Below are positions 57,711 to 64,000 of a stretch of 64,000 nucleotides of DNA, piece by piece. This DNA comes from Stutzerimonas stutzeri (GTDB lineage Bacteria; Pseudomonadota; Gammaproteobacteria; Pseudomonadales; Pseudomonadaceae): contig NZ_CP073105.1 of NCBI RefSeq assembly GCF_018138085.1, positions 1,240,001-1,304,000 on the forward strand, written 5' to 3'. The translations under genes were made by a program, and so were the position numbers. Under the pieces are notes generated by a model. That model was not told the origin of the DNA. It worked only from the letters and a program-made list of their open reading frames with translations, and made no database searches. Positions within the stretch are counted from its first letter, which is position 1, and each line of letters opens with the position of its first letter.

Positions 57711-58508
57711 TTACAGCGCGATGAACAGCAGCGTCACGCCCAGCAGCAGTCGGTAGATCACGAAAGGCAGCATGCCCAGCGCATCCAGCGCTTTGAGGAA
57801 CAGCTTGATGCAGAGGAAGGCCGCGACGAAGGACAGCGCCGCGCCGATGAAAATGTCATTCCACTGCGCCGCCTCTCCCGATTGCACTAGTTCGACGGCT
57901 TTCAACCCACCCGCCGCGAGAATTAGCGGTATCGACAGCAGGAAGGAGAAGCGCGCGGCGGTCTGCCGGGTAAAACCCAGCAGCAGCGCGGCGGTCATGG
58001 TGATGCCCGAGCGCGACGTGCCGGGAATCAGCGCCAGCGCCTGGGCGAAGCCGATGATCAGTGCGCTTTTCCAGGTCAGTTGATCCATTTCGGCAACCCG
58101 CCGTCCCTTGACGTCCGCATACCAGAGCAGCAGGCCAAAGATGAGGGTGGTGGCGGCGATGAACAGCATCGAGCGGGTGTATTGCTCGATGTAGTCCTCG
58201 AGCAGCAGTCCGAGGGTCGCGGCCGGTAGTGTGCCGATGATGATCGCCCAGCCCAGACGGCTTTCGGCGCTGGCCTGCCGGGTGAATACATGCGCCAGCC
58301 AACCCCGAGCGGTGGCGATGACTTCATGACGGAAGCAGATCAGTACGGCCAGCAGCGTACCGACGTGCACCGCGACATCGAATGCCTGCCCCTGATCGGG
58401 CCAACCCAGCACCTGGGAGGGCAGGATCAGATGAGCGGAAGAGGAAATGGGGAGAAACTCGGTGATGCCCTGAACCAGGGACAGAATAATCAGGTGCAGC
58501 CAATCCAT
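57711..58508 (-). CDS. uppP: Undecaprenyl-diphosphatase
   Basis: Integral inner-membrane enzyme recycling the C55 lipid carrier for cell-wall synthesis; overexpression gives bacitracin resistance. 265 residues with the two catalytic motifs GITEFLPISSSAHLIL (residues ~14-29) and PGTSRSGITMTAALLLGF, and about eight helices. AAGGA precedes the start. yejK ends 231 bp upstream on the same strand; I see only a probable promoter region there. Confidence 0.95.
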   Translation of the reverse strand: MDWLHLIILSLVQGITEFLPISSSAHLILPSQVLGWPDQGQAFDVAVHVGTLLAVLICFRHEVIATARGWLAHVFTRQASAESRLGWAIIIGTLPAATLGLLLEDYIEQYTRSMLFIAATTLIFGLLLWYADVKGRRVAEMDQLTWKSALIIGFAQALALIPGTSRSGITMTAALLLGFTRQTAARFSFLLSIPLILAAGGLKAVELVQSGEAAQWNDIFIGAALSFVAAFLCIKLFLKALDALGMLPFVIYRLLLGVTLLFIAL

Positions 58509-58739
58509 TGTGAATCCTTAACCAGAACGGGTCTTGCGCGGGCGCGGCGGTGATAGAGCAGCCATGAGACTCGCCAACCGGCATTTCATTTCATCGGCGA
58601 TGGGCAAATTTCGTTCTGCTTGGGCGCTGTGCCCGCATTGGCAGGACGTCATGCGCCGTCACGACACGAACACCGTCTCGACGAAGCGCCCCTTGCGCCA
58701 TATGCCCCAAGGTTGCTGCAGAAACGCGCCTGCCGCGGT

Positions 58740-59747
58740 TCAGTCCTTGCGGCGCTTGAGCTGGTCTGTCAACTGGGTCGGCAACTGGCGGATGATCAGC
58801 ATGTTGCGCGCTTCGTCGTATTCGATCTTCGAGCCCAGCAGGTGGGATTCGAAGCTGATCGACAGGCCCTCGGCGCGCCCGGTGAAGCGCTGAAACTGGT
58901 TGAGGGTGCGCTTGTCGGCCGGAATCTCCGGTGAGAGGCCATAGTCCTTGTTGCGAATATGGTCGTAGAAAGCGCGCGGATGCTCCTCGTCGATGACCCC
59001 GGACAGCTCCTCCAGCGACATCGGCTCGCCGATCTTGGCCTGGCTGCTGGCGTAACCGACCAGGGCGCTGGTTTTCTCGCGTGCCTTCTCTTCCGGCAGG
59101 TCCTCGCTTTCGACGTAATCGCTGAACGCCTTGAGCAGCGTGCGCGTCTCGCCGGGGCCGTCGACGCCTTCCTGGCAGCCGATGAAATCGCGGAAATACT
59201 CCGAGACCTTCTTGCCGTTCTTGCCCTTGATGAAGGAAATGTACTGCTTGGATTGCCGGTTGTTCTTCCACTCGGACAGGTTGATTCGCGTGGCGAGGTG
59301 CAGTTGCCCGAGATCGAGGTGCTTGGCCTCGGCCACATCCAGCGAATCGGTGACCGTCACACCATTGCTGTGGTGCAGCAAGGCGATGGCCAGATAGTCG
59401 GTCATGCCCTGCTGGTAGTGCGCGAACAGCACGTGCCCGCCGGTGGAGAGGTTGGATTCTTCCATCAGCTTCTGCAGGTGCTCCACCGCCTGTCGGCTGA
59501 ACGCGGTGAAATCCTGATTGCCCTCCATGTACTGGCTCAGCCAGCCACTGAACGGATAGGCCCCCGACTCCTCGTGAAAGTAGCCCCAGGCCTTGCCCTG
59601 CTTGGCGTTGTAGCTCTCGTTGAGATCGGCCAGCAGATTCTCGATGGCCTGGGATTCGCCCAGCTCCGAATCGCGGGCGTGGAGCACGGCCGGGGTGCCG
59701 TCCGGCTTTTTTTCGATCAGGTGAACAATGCAGTGGCGGATGGGCAT
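58740..59747 (-). CDS. yejK: Nucleoid-associated protein YejK (NdpA)
   Basis: 335-residue DNA-associated protein found in gamma-proteobacterial nucleoids. Typical opening [15 protein letters not shown], central [32 protein letters not shown] block and C-terminal [25 protein letters not shown]. Length equals that of E. coli YejK. No DNA-binding motif can be singled out. Confidence 0.93.
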   Translation of the reverse strand: MPIRHCIVHLIEKKPDGTPAVLHARDSELGESQAIENLLADLNESYNAKQGKAWGYFHEESGAYPFSGWLSQYMEGNQDFTAFSRQAVEHLQKLMEESNLSTGGHVLFAHYQQGMTDYLAIALLHHSNGVTVTDSLDVAEAKHLDLGQLHLATRINLSEWKNNRQSKQYISFIKGKNGKKVSEYFRDFIGCQEGVDGPGETRTLLKAFSDYVESEDLPEEKAREKTSALVGYASSQAKIGEPMSLEELSGVIDEEHPRAFYDHIRNKDYGLSPEIPADKRTLNQFQRFTGRAEGLSISFESHLLGSKIEYDEARNMLIIRQLPTQLTDQLKRRKD

Positions 59748-59889
59748 GGGTTACTCGCATCGGGTGAGGCAGACGGGCGGCAGTTTACCCGAGCCGTCAT
59801 GTCCGTCGCAGAGCAAAAAAGTGGATGCGGGTGAGTGGGGGGATGCGAGTAAGATGGATCCCCCCTCATTTTTGCTAAGTGTGTCGGCG

Positions 59890-61101
59890 ATGAATGCGAT
59901 ATGGCGCAACAGTGTCTGGATTCTGTTGGGTGGCTCTCTGATCCTGGCCGTTTCCCTGGGTACGCGACATGGCTTCGGCCTCTTCCTGCCGCCGATGAGT
60001 GCGGAGTTCGGCTGGGGGCGTGAGGTGTTCGCGTTCGCCATCGCGCTGCAGAACCTGATCTGGGGGCTGGCGCAGCCGGTCACCGGTGCACTGGCCGATC
60101 GCTTCGGCGTCGCGCGAACTGTGCTGATCGGCGGTGTGCTCTATGCCGTGGGCCTGCTGCTCATGGCAGGTGCGGATTCGCCGCTGTCGCTCTCGCTGAG
60201 CGCCGGTCTGCTGATCGGCTTGGGGCTTTCCGGTACCTCGTTCTCGGTGATCCTCGGTGCCGTCGGGCGTGCCGTACCGGCGGAAAAGCGCAGCATGGCG
60301 ATGGGTATAGCCAGCGCCGCGGGCTCGTTCGGGCAGTTCGCCATGTTGCCCGGCACGCTTGGTCTGATCGGTTGGCTGGGCTGGTCTTCAGCCCTGCTGG
60401 CGTTGGGGCTTCTGGTCGCGCTGATCATGCCGCTGGCGCTGATGCTGCGTAGCGGCCCGGCGGCTCCGGTAACCGGGCCGCAGCAGTCGCTGGTCGAGGC
60501 GCTGCGTGAGGCTGCCGGTCATCCAGGCTTCCGTTTGTTGGCCTTGGGTTTCTTCGTCTGCGGCTTTCAGGTGGTGTTCATCGGTATCCATCTGCCGGCT
60601 TATCTGGTCGATCAGGGCTTGCCGGCAATGGCGGGCACCACGGTGTTGGCGCTGGTTGGGCTGTTCAATATCGTCGGCACCTATACCGCTGGGTGGCTGG
60701 GCGGTTGTTACTCGAAACCCAAGTTACTGACGGCCCTGTACCTGTTTCGGGCGGTGGTCATCAGTGCGTTCTTCTTCGCGCCACTGACGCTGTGGACGGC
60801 TTACGCCTTCGGCATTGCCATGGGTCTGCTGTGGTTGTCGACGGTGCCGCTGACCAATGGCACGGTGGCGACGCTGTTCGGCGTGCGCAACCTGTCGATG
60901 CTCGGAGGCATCGTCTTTCTGTTCCATCAGATCGGCTCGTTCTTCGGTGGCTGGCTGGGCGGCTGGGTGTACGACCACACCGGTAGCTACGACCTGGTCT
61001 GGCAGATCTCCATCGCCCTCAGCCTGATGGCGGCCGCCTTGAACTGGCCGATTCGCGAGCAGCCGGTCGAGCGCGTGCGCCTGGCGGCAGGCGCGGCATG
61101 A
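59890..61101 (+). CDS. MFS transporter (OFA/monocarboxylate-like)
   Basis: 403 residues, 12 hydrophobic helices. RHGFGLFLPPMSAEFGWGRE and FAIALQNLIWGLAQPVTGALADRFG define the oxalate/formate-antiporter-like branch. Substrate unknown. The start ATG at 59890 has no strong ribosome site; GTG at 59881 is possible. Its stop overlaps the ATG of a 41-residue reading frame (ATGA). Confidence 0.9.
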   Translation: MNAIWRNSVWILLGGSLILAVSLGTRHGFGLFLPPMSAEFGWGREVFAFAIALQNLIWGLAQPVTGALADRFGVARTVLIGGVLYAVGLLLMAGADSPLSLSLSAGLLIGLGLSGTSFSVILGAVGRAVPAEKRSMAMGIASAAGSFGQFAMLPGTLGLIGWLGWSSALLALGLLVALIMPLALMLRSGPAAPVTGPQQSLVEALREAAGHPGFRLLALGFFVCGFQVVFIGIHLPAYLVDQGLPAMAGTTVLALVGLFNIVGTYTAGWLGGCYSKPKLLTALYLFRAVVISAFFFAPLTLWTAYAFGIAMGLLWLSTVPLTNGTVATLFGVRNLSMLGGIVFLFHQIGSFFGGWLGGWVYDHTGSYDLVWQISIALSLMAAALNWPIREQPVERVRLAAGAA

Positions 61102-61223
61102 TGCACAACGGGTGGCGCTACGCCGGCGCTGCGCTATTGCTCGCGCTGCTGCTGGCCGCTGCCTGGTGGGGATGGCAGTGGGGTGGGCTGGCCCTGCTGC
61201 AACTTGGCGTGGGGATGTGCTGA
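61098..61223 (+). CDS. 41-residue hydrophobic protein coupled to the MFS gene
   Basis: Starts with MMHNGWRYAGAALLLALLLA and continues as a Trp-rich single membrane helix (AAWWGWQWGGLALLQLG). Its ATG overlaps the MFS stop as ATGA, a classic translational coupling. Composition and overlap support a real small membrane protein; no family is recognised. Confidence 0.55.
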   Translation: MMHNGWRYAGAALLLALLLAAAWWGWQWGGLALLQLGVGMC

Positions 61224-61369
61224 AACGCTGTTTCGCTGTTTATCCCCGCATGCAGGGAATCAATTCGTCACCGATGGCTCCAACAAGCGAGACGCATGCG
61301 GTTTGTCGCAGAACCGTAACCAAAGCCCTGTAAAAAGCTGCGGCATGCAGTTATCTGGAGCCAACCAAC

Positions 61370-61561
61370 ATGTCCACTCTTACCGAACTAGCCCAACAGA
61401 TCGCCCAGTTGTATCCCTTGCAGGACAAGCGTGTCGGCAAGCGCTACCGCGTCGTGGGTGAGCTGGCGGGTATGACCGAGTTGGAAGAGATCAATGGTGA
61501 ACCGCGCTACATCCAGACCATGGTGCTGAAGAACAAGCAGCTCTGGGATCTGGCGGTCTGA
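61370..61561 (+). CDS. Small conserved protein of unknown function
   Basis: 63 residues, soluble, charged (LQDKRVGKRYRVVGELAGMT). GGAG lies 12 bases before the ATG. It ends three bases before the acetyltransferase start, so both probably form one transcript. No domain recognised. Confidence 0.75.
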   Translation: MSTLTELAQQIAQLYPLQDKRVGKRYRVVGELAGMTELEEINGEPRYIQTMVLKNKQLWDLAV

Positions 61562-61564
61562 TGC

Positions 61565-61996
61565 ATGTCCCGGGTGCGCGAAGCACGCCTGGACGACGCC
61601 GTGCCGCTGGTGCGGCTGCTGGGTGAGCTTGGCTACCCGGGAAGTGACGCCTTCATCGACCGCCGGCTACGGCAGCAACTAGGTCACGCCGATGCCTGCC
61701 TGCTGGTGGCCGAAGGGGAGGATGGGCAGCTGCTCGGCTTCATCTCCTTGCACTTCATCGTTCAACTGGCCCTCGATCGCGATTTCTGCCGGATAAGCTA
61801 CCTCTGTGTCGATGCCACCGCGCGTGGTCAGGGGATAGGCGAGCGGCTGGTGCGGGCCGCCGAGCAATATGCTCGCGCGCGTGGCTGTGATCGCCTGGAG
61901 TTGCACTGCGATGAACGTCGCACGGCAGCCCACCGCTTCTATACGCGGCTGGGCTACCAGGAAGCTCCCAAATACTTTCGCCGCTCGCTTGACTGA
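61565..61996 (+). CDS. GNAT-family N-acetyltransferase
   Basis: 143 residues. Acetyl-CoA binding motif A is VDATARGQGIGERLV (R-G-Q-G-I-G), with N-terminal VREARLDDAVPLVRLLGELGYPG and C-terminal HRFYTRLGYQEAPKYF. Substrate unknown. It converges on rlmF with a one-base gap. Confidence 0.9.
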   Translation: MSRVREARLDDAVPLVRLLGELGYPGSDAFIDRRLRQQLGHADACLLVAEGEDGQLLGFISLHFIVQLALDRDFCRISYLCVDATARGQGIGERLVRAAEQYARARGCDRLELHCDERRTAAHRFYTRLGYQEAPKYFRRSLD

Positions 61997-61997
61997 C

Positions 61998-63002
61998 TCA
62001 GCCCGGCTGGGGTTTCCAGCGTGTGGCTCGCCACGCGCTGCGCTGCTCATCGGTCAGATAGGTCCAGGCGACGAAGCGGCTGCGCTTCTGCCCTTGCGAC
62101 ATGTCCGACACCTGCACGTGTTGAGCGCCGAGCTTCTTCAGGCGCGCCTGCAGGGGCTGGACGTTGCCCGCTTTGGACACCAGGGTGGTGAACCAGCAGA
62201 CCTGCTGGCCCACTTCGCGGCTTTCGTCGGCGAGGCGGGCAATGAAAGCCGCTTCACCGCCTTCACACCAGAGCTCCGCGGCTTGACCACCGAAATTCAA
62301 GGTCGGTAGCTTGCGCTTCGGATCGAGCTTGCCGAGATTGCGCCACTTGCGCTGGCTGCCGCTGCTGGCCTCGGCCTGGGAGGCATGGAAGGGTGGGTTG
62401 CATAAGGTCACGTCGAAACGTTCGTCTGGCTGCACCAGACCAGCGAAGACATGTCGTGGATCGGACTGCTGACGCAAGGTGATGCTTTTGCCGAGCGTGT
62501 TGGCCGCGACGATGGTGCGTGCCGACGCCAGGGCAATCGCGTCGATATCCGAGCCCGTGAAGCGCCAGCCATATTCCCGTAGGCCGATCAGCGGATAGAT
62601 GCAGTTGGCCCCGGTACCGATGTCCAGCGCCCGGATATGCCCGCCACGGGGGATTTCGCCTGCGTTGTCGAGCGCCAGCAGATCGGCGAGGCCGTGCACG
62701 TAGTCGGCGCGGCCCGGGATCGGCGGGCACAGATAGCCTGGCGGGATGTCCCAGTGGGCGATGCCATAGAACTGCTTGAGCAGCGCACGGTTGAACACCC
62801 GTACGGCGTCTGGGTTGGCGAAGTCGATGCTCTGCTTGCCGTAAGGGTTGATGATGACGAACGCTGCCAGCTCCGGGCTGCCGGCTATAAGCGCCGGGAA
62901 GTCGTAGCGCCCGGTATGACGGTTGCGCGGATGCAGGGTGGGCTTGCCGGCGTCCGGTTTGTCGGGGCGCGGCGACGCTTTGAAGGTTTTCGGAGCGGAC
63001 AT
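61998..63002 (-). CDS. rlmF: 23S rRNA (adenine(1618)-N6)-methyltransferase
   Basis: SAM-dependent enzyme that methylates A1618 of 23S rRNA. 334 residues: [16 protein letters not shown] and [20 protein letters not shown] at the start, SAM motif [15 protein letters not shown], catalytic NPPF in [11 protein letters not shown], and [10 protein letters not shown] later. Length and motifs are standard for YbiN/RlmF. The ATG at 63002 has only a weak ribosome site. Confidence 0.93.
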   Translation of the reverse strand: MSAPKTFKASPRPDKPDAGKPTLHPRNRHTGRYDFPALIAGSPELAAFVIINPYGKQSIDFANPDAVRVFNRALLKQFYGIAHWDIPPGYLCPPIPGRADYVHGLADLLALDNAGEIPRGGHIRALDIGTGANCIYPLIGLREYGWRFTGSDIDAIALASARTIVAANTLGKSITLRQQSDPRHVFAGLVQPDERFDVTLCNPPFHASQAEASSGSQRKWRNLGKLDPKRKLPTLNFGGQAAELWCEGGEAAFIARLADESREVGQQVCWFTTLVSKAGNVQPLQARLKKLGAQHVQVSDMSQGQKRSRFVAWTYLTDEQRSAWRATRWKPQPG

Positions 63003-63047
63003 GTTCGACTGTCTGTAGCGATCAAGGTCGATATTGTCCCACAGCTT

Positions 63048-64000
63048 TCAGCGCGGGCGTGGCACCAACAGCATCCATATCAGCCCCCAGAGCAGCGCGC
63101 CGGCGCCCAGCCAAAAGGCGCTATGCAGGGTTCCGCCCATGTTCAGCCAGATGCCCGTCAGCCACGGCCCTGCCAGTTGGGTCAGGCTGTAGAGCGCAAT
63201 CAACGCGGCCGACAGGCGTGGCCCCTGGTGGGGATGCAATGTGCGCGCAAGCCGCTGGGTGAGCAGTACCGTGCCGAGGAAGGTGCCGCCGACCAGGACG
63301 GCGCACAGCAGGATGCCAGGCGCGCCCGGTAGCAACAGCGCTGCCAGCACGCCGATGAGCTGCGTGACGTAGCTGAAGCGTAGCGCCAGGGTATCGCCGA
63401 GCAGGGCACCGAGCCGATTCCAGAGCCATGGAGATGGAAGGGTGGCAAGTGCCACCAACAGCCAGCTGCTTTGGATCAGCGGACTGCCTGGCTCCACCTG
63501 CAGGCGCACCACCATCGGCAGGAACGTCATGGGCAGGATATAGCCCATACCGGCGCCAGCGTAGGAGAGAAACAGCGGCGTGCTGGCGCGATCCAGCAGC
63601 CGTCCGCTGTGCGCGGGGGCGTCGTCTGCGCTGGCCGGGTCGTCGGGTATGTCCAGGTGTGCCAGCTGCCGCCAGCCCCACCAGGCCAGCGGAATCGATA
63701 GCAGCGCAGCGGGCCACCAGCGCTCGGCGCCTTGCAGCATACCGTTGCTCAGACTGGCCAGCAGGCTGGAGAGGATCAGTCCGACACAGGCGCCGAGATA
63801 CACCAGCCCACTGGACGATACCCGCCGGTGACGGGCGAGCCATTCGAGAATCAGCGAAGGTGCCTGGACGAACACCAGCCCATTGCTGATGCCGTTGAGC
63901 AGACGCAGCATGGCCAGCGAGTCCGCCGACTCCGCCTGGGTTTGCCCCAGCGTCGTCAGTACATGCAGCACCAGCGCCCAGGGCAGGCTGCGGCGGATCT
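63048..64000 (-). CDS. YbfB/YjiJ-family MFS transporter (N-terminus beyond window)
   Basis: About 317 C-terminal residues are visible and the frame stays open to the edge (IRRSLPWALVLHVLTTLG precedes the first internal GTG at 63971). Around nine hydrophobic helices are seen. LRLLNGISNGLVFVQAPSLIL and YAGAGMGYILPMTFLPMVV are characteristic of the YbfB group, a poorly studied MFS branch. Substrate unknown. Confidence 0.85.
   Translation of the reverse strand, partial: IRRSLPWALVLHVLTTLGQTQAESADSLAMLRLLNGISNGLVFVQAPSLILEWLARHRRVSSSGLVYLGACVGLILSSLLASLSNGMLQGAERWWPAALLSIPLAWWGWRQLAHLDIPDDPASADDAPAHSGRLLDRASTPLFLSYAGAGMGYILPMTFLPMVVRLQVEPGSPLIQSSWLLVALATLPSPWLWNRLGALLGDTLALRFSYVTQLIGVLAALLLPGAPGILLCAVLVGGTFLGTVLLTQRLARTLHPHQGPRLSAALIALYSLTQLAGPWLTGIWLNMGGTLHSAFWLGAGALLWGLIWMLLVPRPR

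Overview
The window is GC-rich, densely coded gamma-proteobacterial chromosome, most likely a Pseudomonas of the stutzeri type (Stutzerimonas). This is inferred from the proteins: tandem FadD2/FadD1, an OprP/OprO-family porin behind a Pho box, MetR/MetE, a PaAP-like aminopeptidase, a pullulanase (starch use is typical of P. stutzeri), and REP elements of the Pseudomonas GTGG-headed kind. As far as memory allows, the order phaJ - fadD2 - fadD1 - hrpA - ankyrin protein - FabH-like synthase - phosphate-type porin - acetyltransferase resembles one P. aeruginosa region with other genes interspersed. No tRNA, rRNA, prophage, transposase, integrase or CRISPR array was seen.

Layout. 1-1190: 5' part of a secreted pullulanase, running off the left edge. 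1447-5777: fatty-acid activation and (R)-hydroxyacyl-CoA supply (phaJ, fadD2, fadD1). 5938-9453: a Cache-type chemoreceptor and a secreted M28 aminopeptidase. 9570-14090: hrpA, whose central linker is enlarged by five in-frame tandem copies of a REP-pair repeat. 14205-16197: small HCCA-isomerase/SDR/TetR cluster. 16287-19523: Fur-boxed TonB-dependent receptor and RNase Z. 19726-24975: TauE-type exporter, Mut7-C protein, a small membrane protein, an isochorismatase-like hydrolase divergent from a GlxA-type regulator, and a GGDEF-EAL protein. 25029-30293: VOC and YciI proteins, a beta-lactamase-fold hydrolase, a GST, a carboxypeptidase G2-like M20 peptidase and a HIT protein. 30401-32818: three-gene, overlapping SsuABC/TauABC-like ABC transporter. 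32819-33606: intergenic tandem REP array. 33607-41668: DUF445 protein, small proteins, SLC13 transporter, alpha/beta hydrolase, SIMPL protein and a MerR/TipAS regulator. 41759-45651: MFS exporter plus aldo/keto reductase, ankyrin protein, two conserved unknowns. 45946-49823: FabH-like synthase, Pho-boxed OprO-type porin, FemAB-like acetyltransferase. 49831-54609: metR, exoD-like gene, metE, ybaK. 54631-64000: mltF, GIY-YIG protein, GST, uppP, yejK, MFS transporter with a coupled 41-residue protein, GNAT protein, rlmF, and a truncated YbfB-type MFS transporter.

The clearest unexplained structure is the REP system. The same roughly 20-bp palindromic core is tandemly amplified at two sites: as five 87/84-bp units (29/28 codons) inside hrpA, and as 3.3 units of about 210 bp between two convergent genes. 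The spacers differ completely, so the two amplifications look independent. In hrpA the unit length preserves the frame, and one copy carries paired changes that keep its palindrome.

Several gene sets look like functional modules. PhaJ, FadD1/2 and the FabH-like synthase link beta-oxidation to polyester or lipid synthesis. The Pho box and porin residues point to pyrophosphate uptake. MetR-like half-sites precede metE. The substrate-binding, permease and ATPase genes form one translationally coupled transporter.
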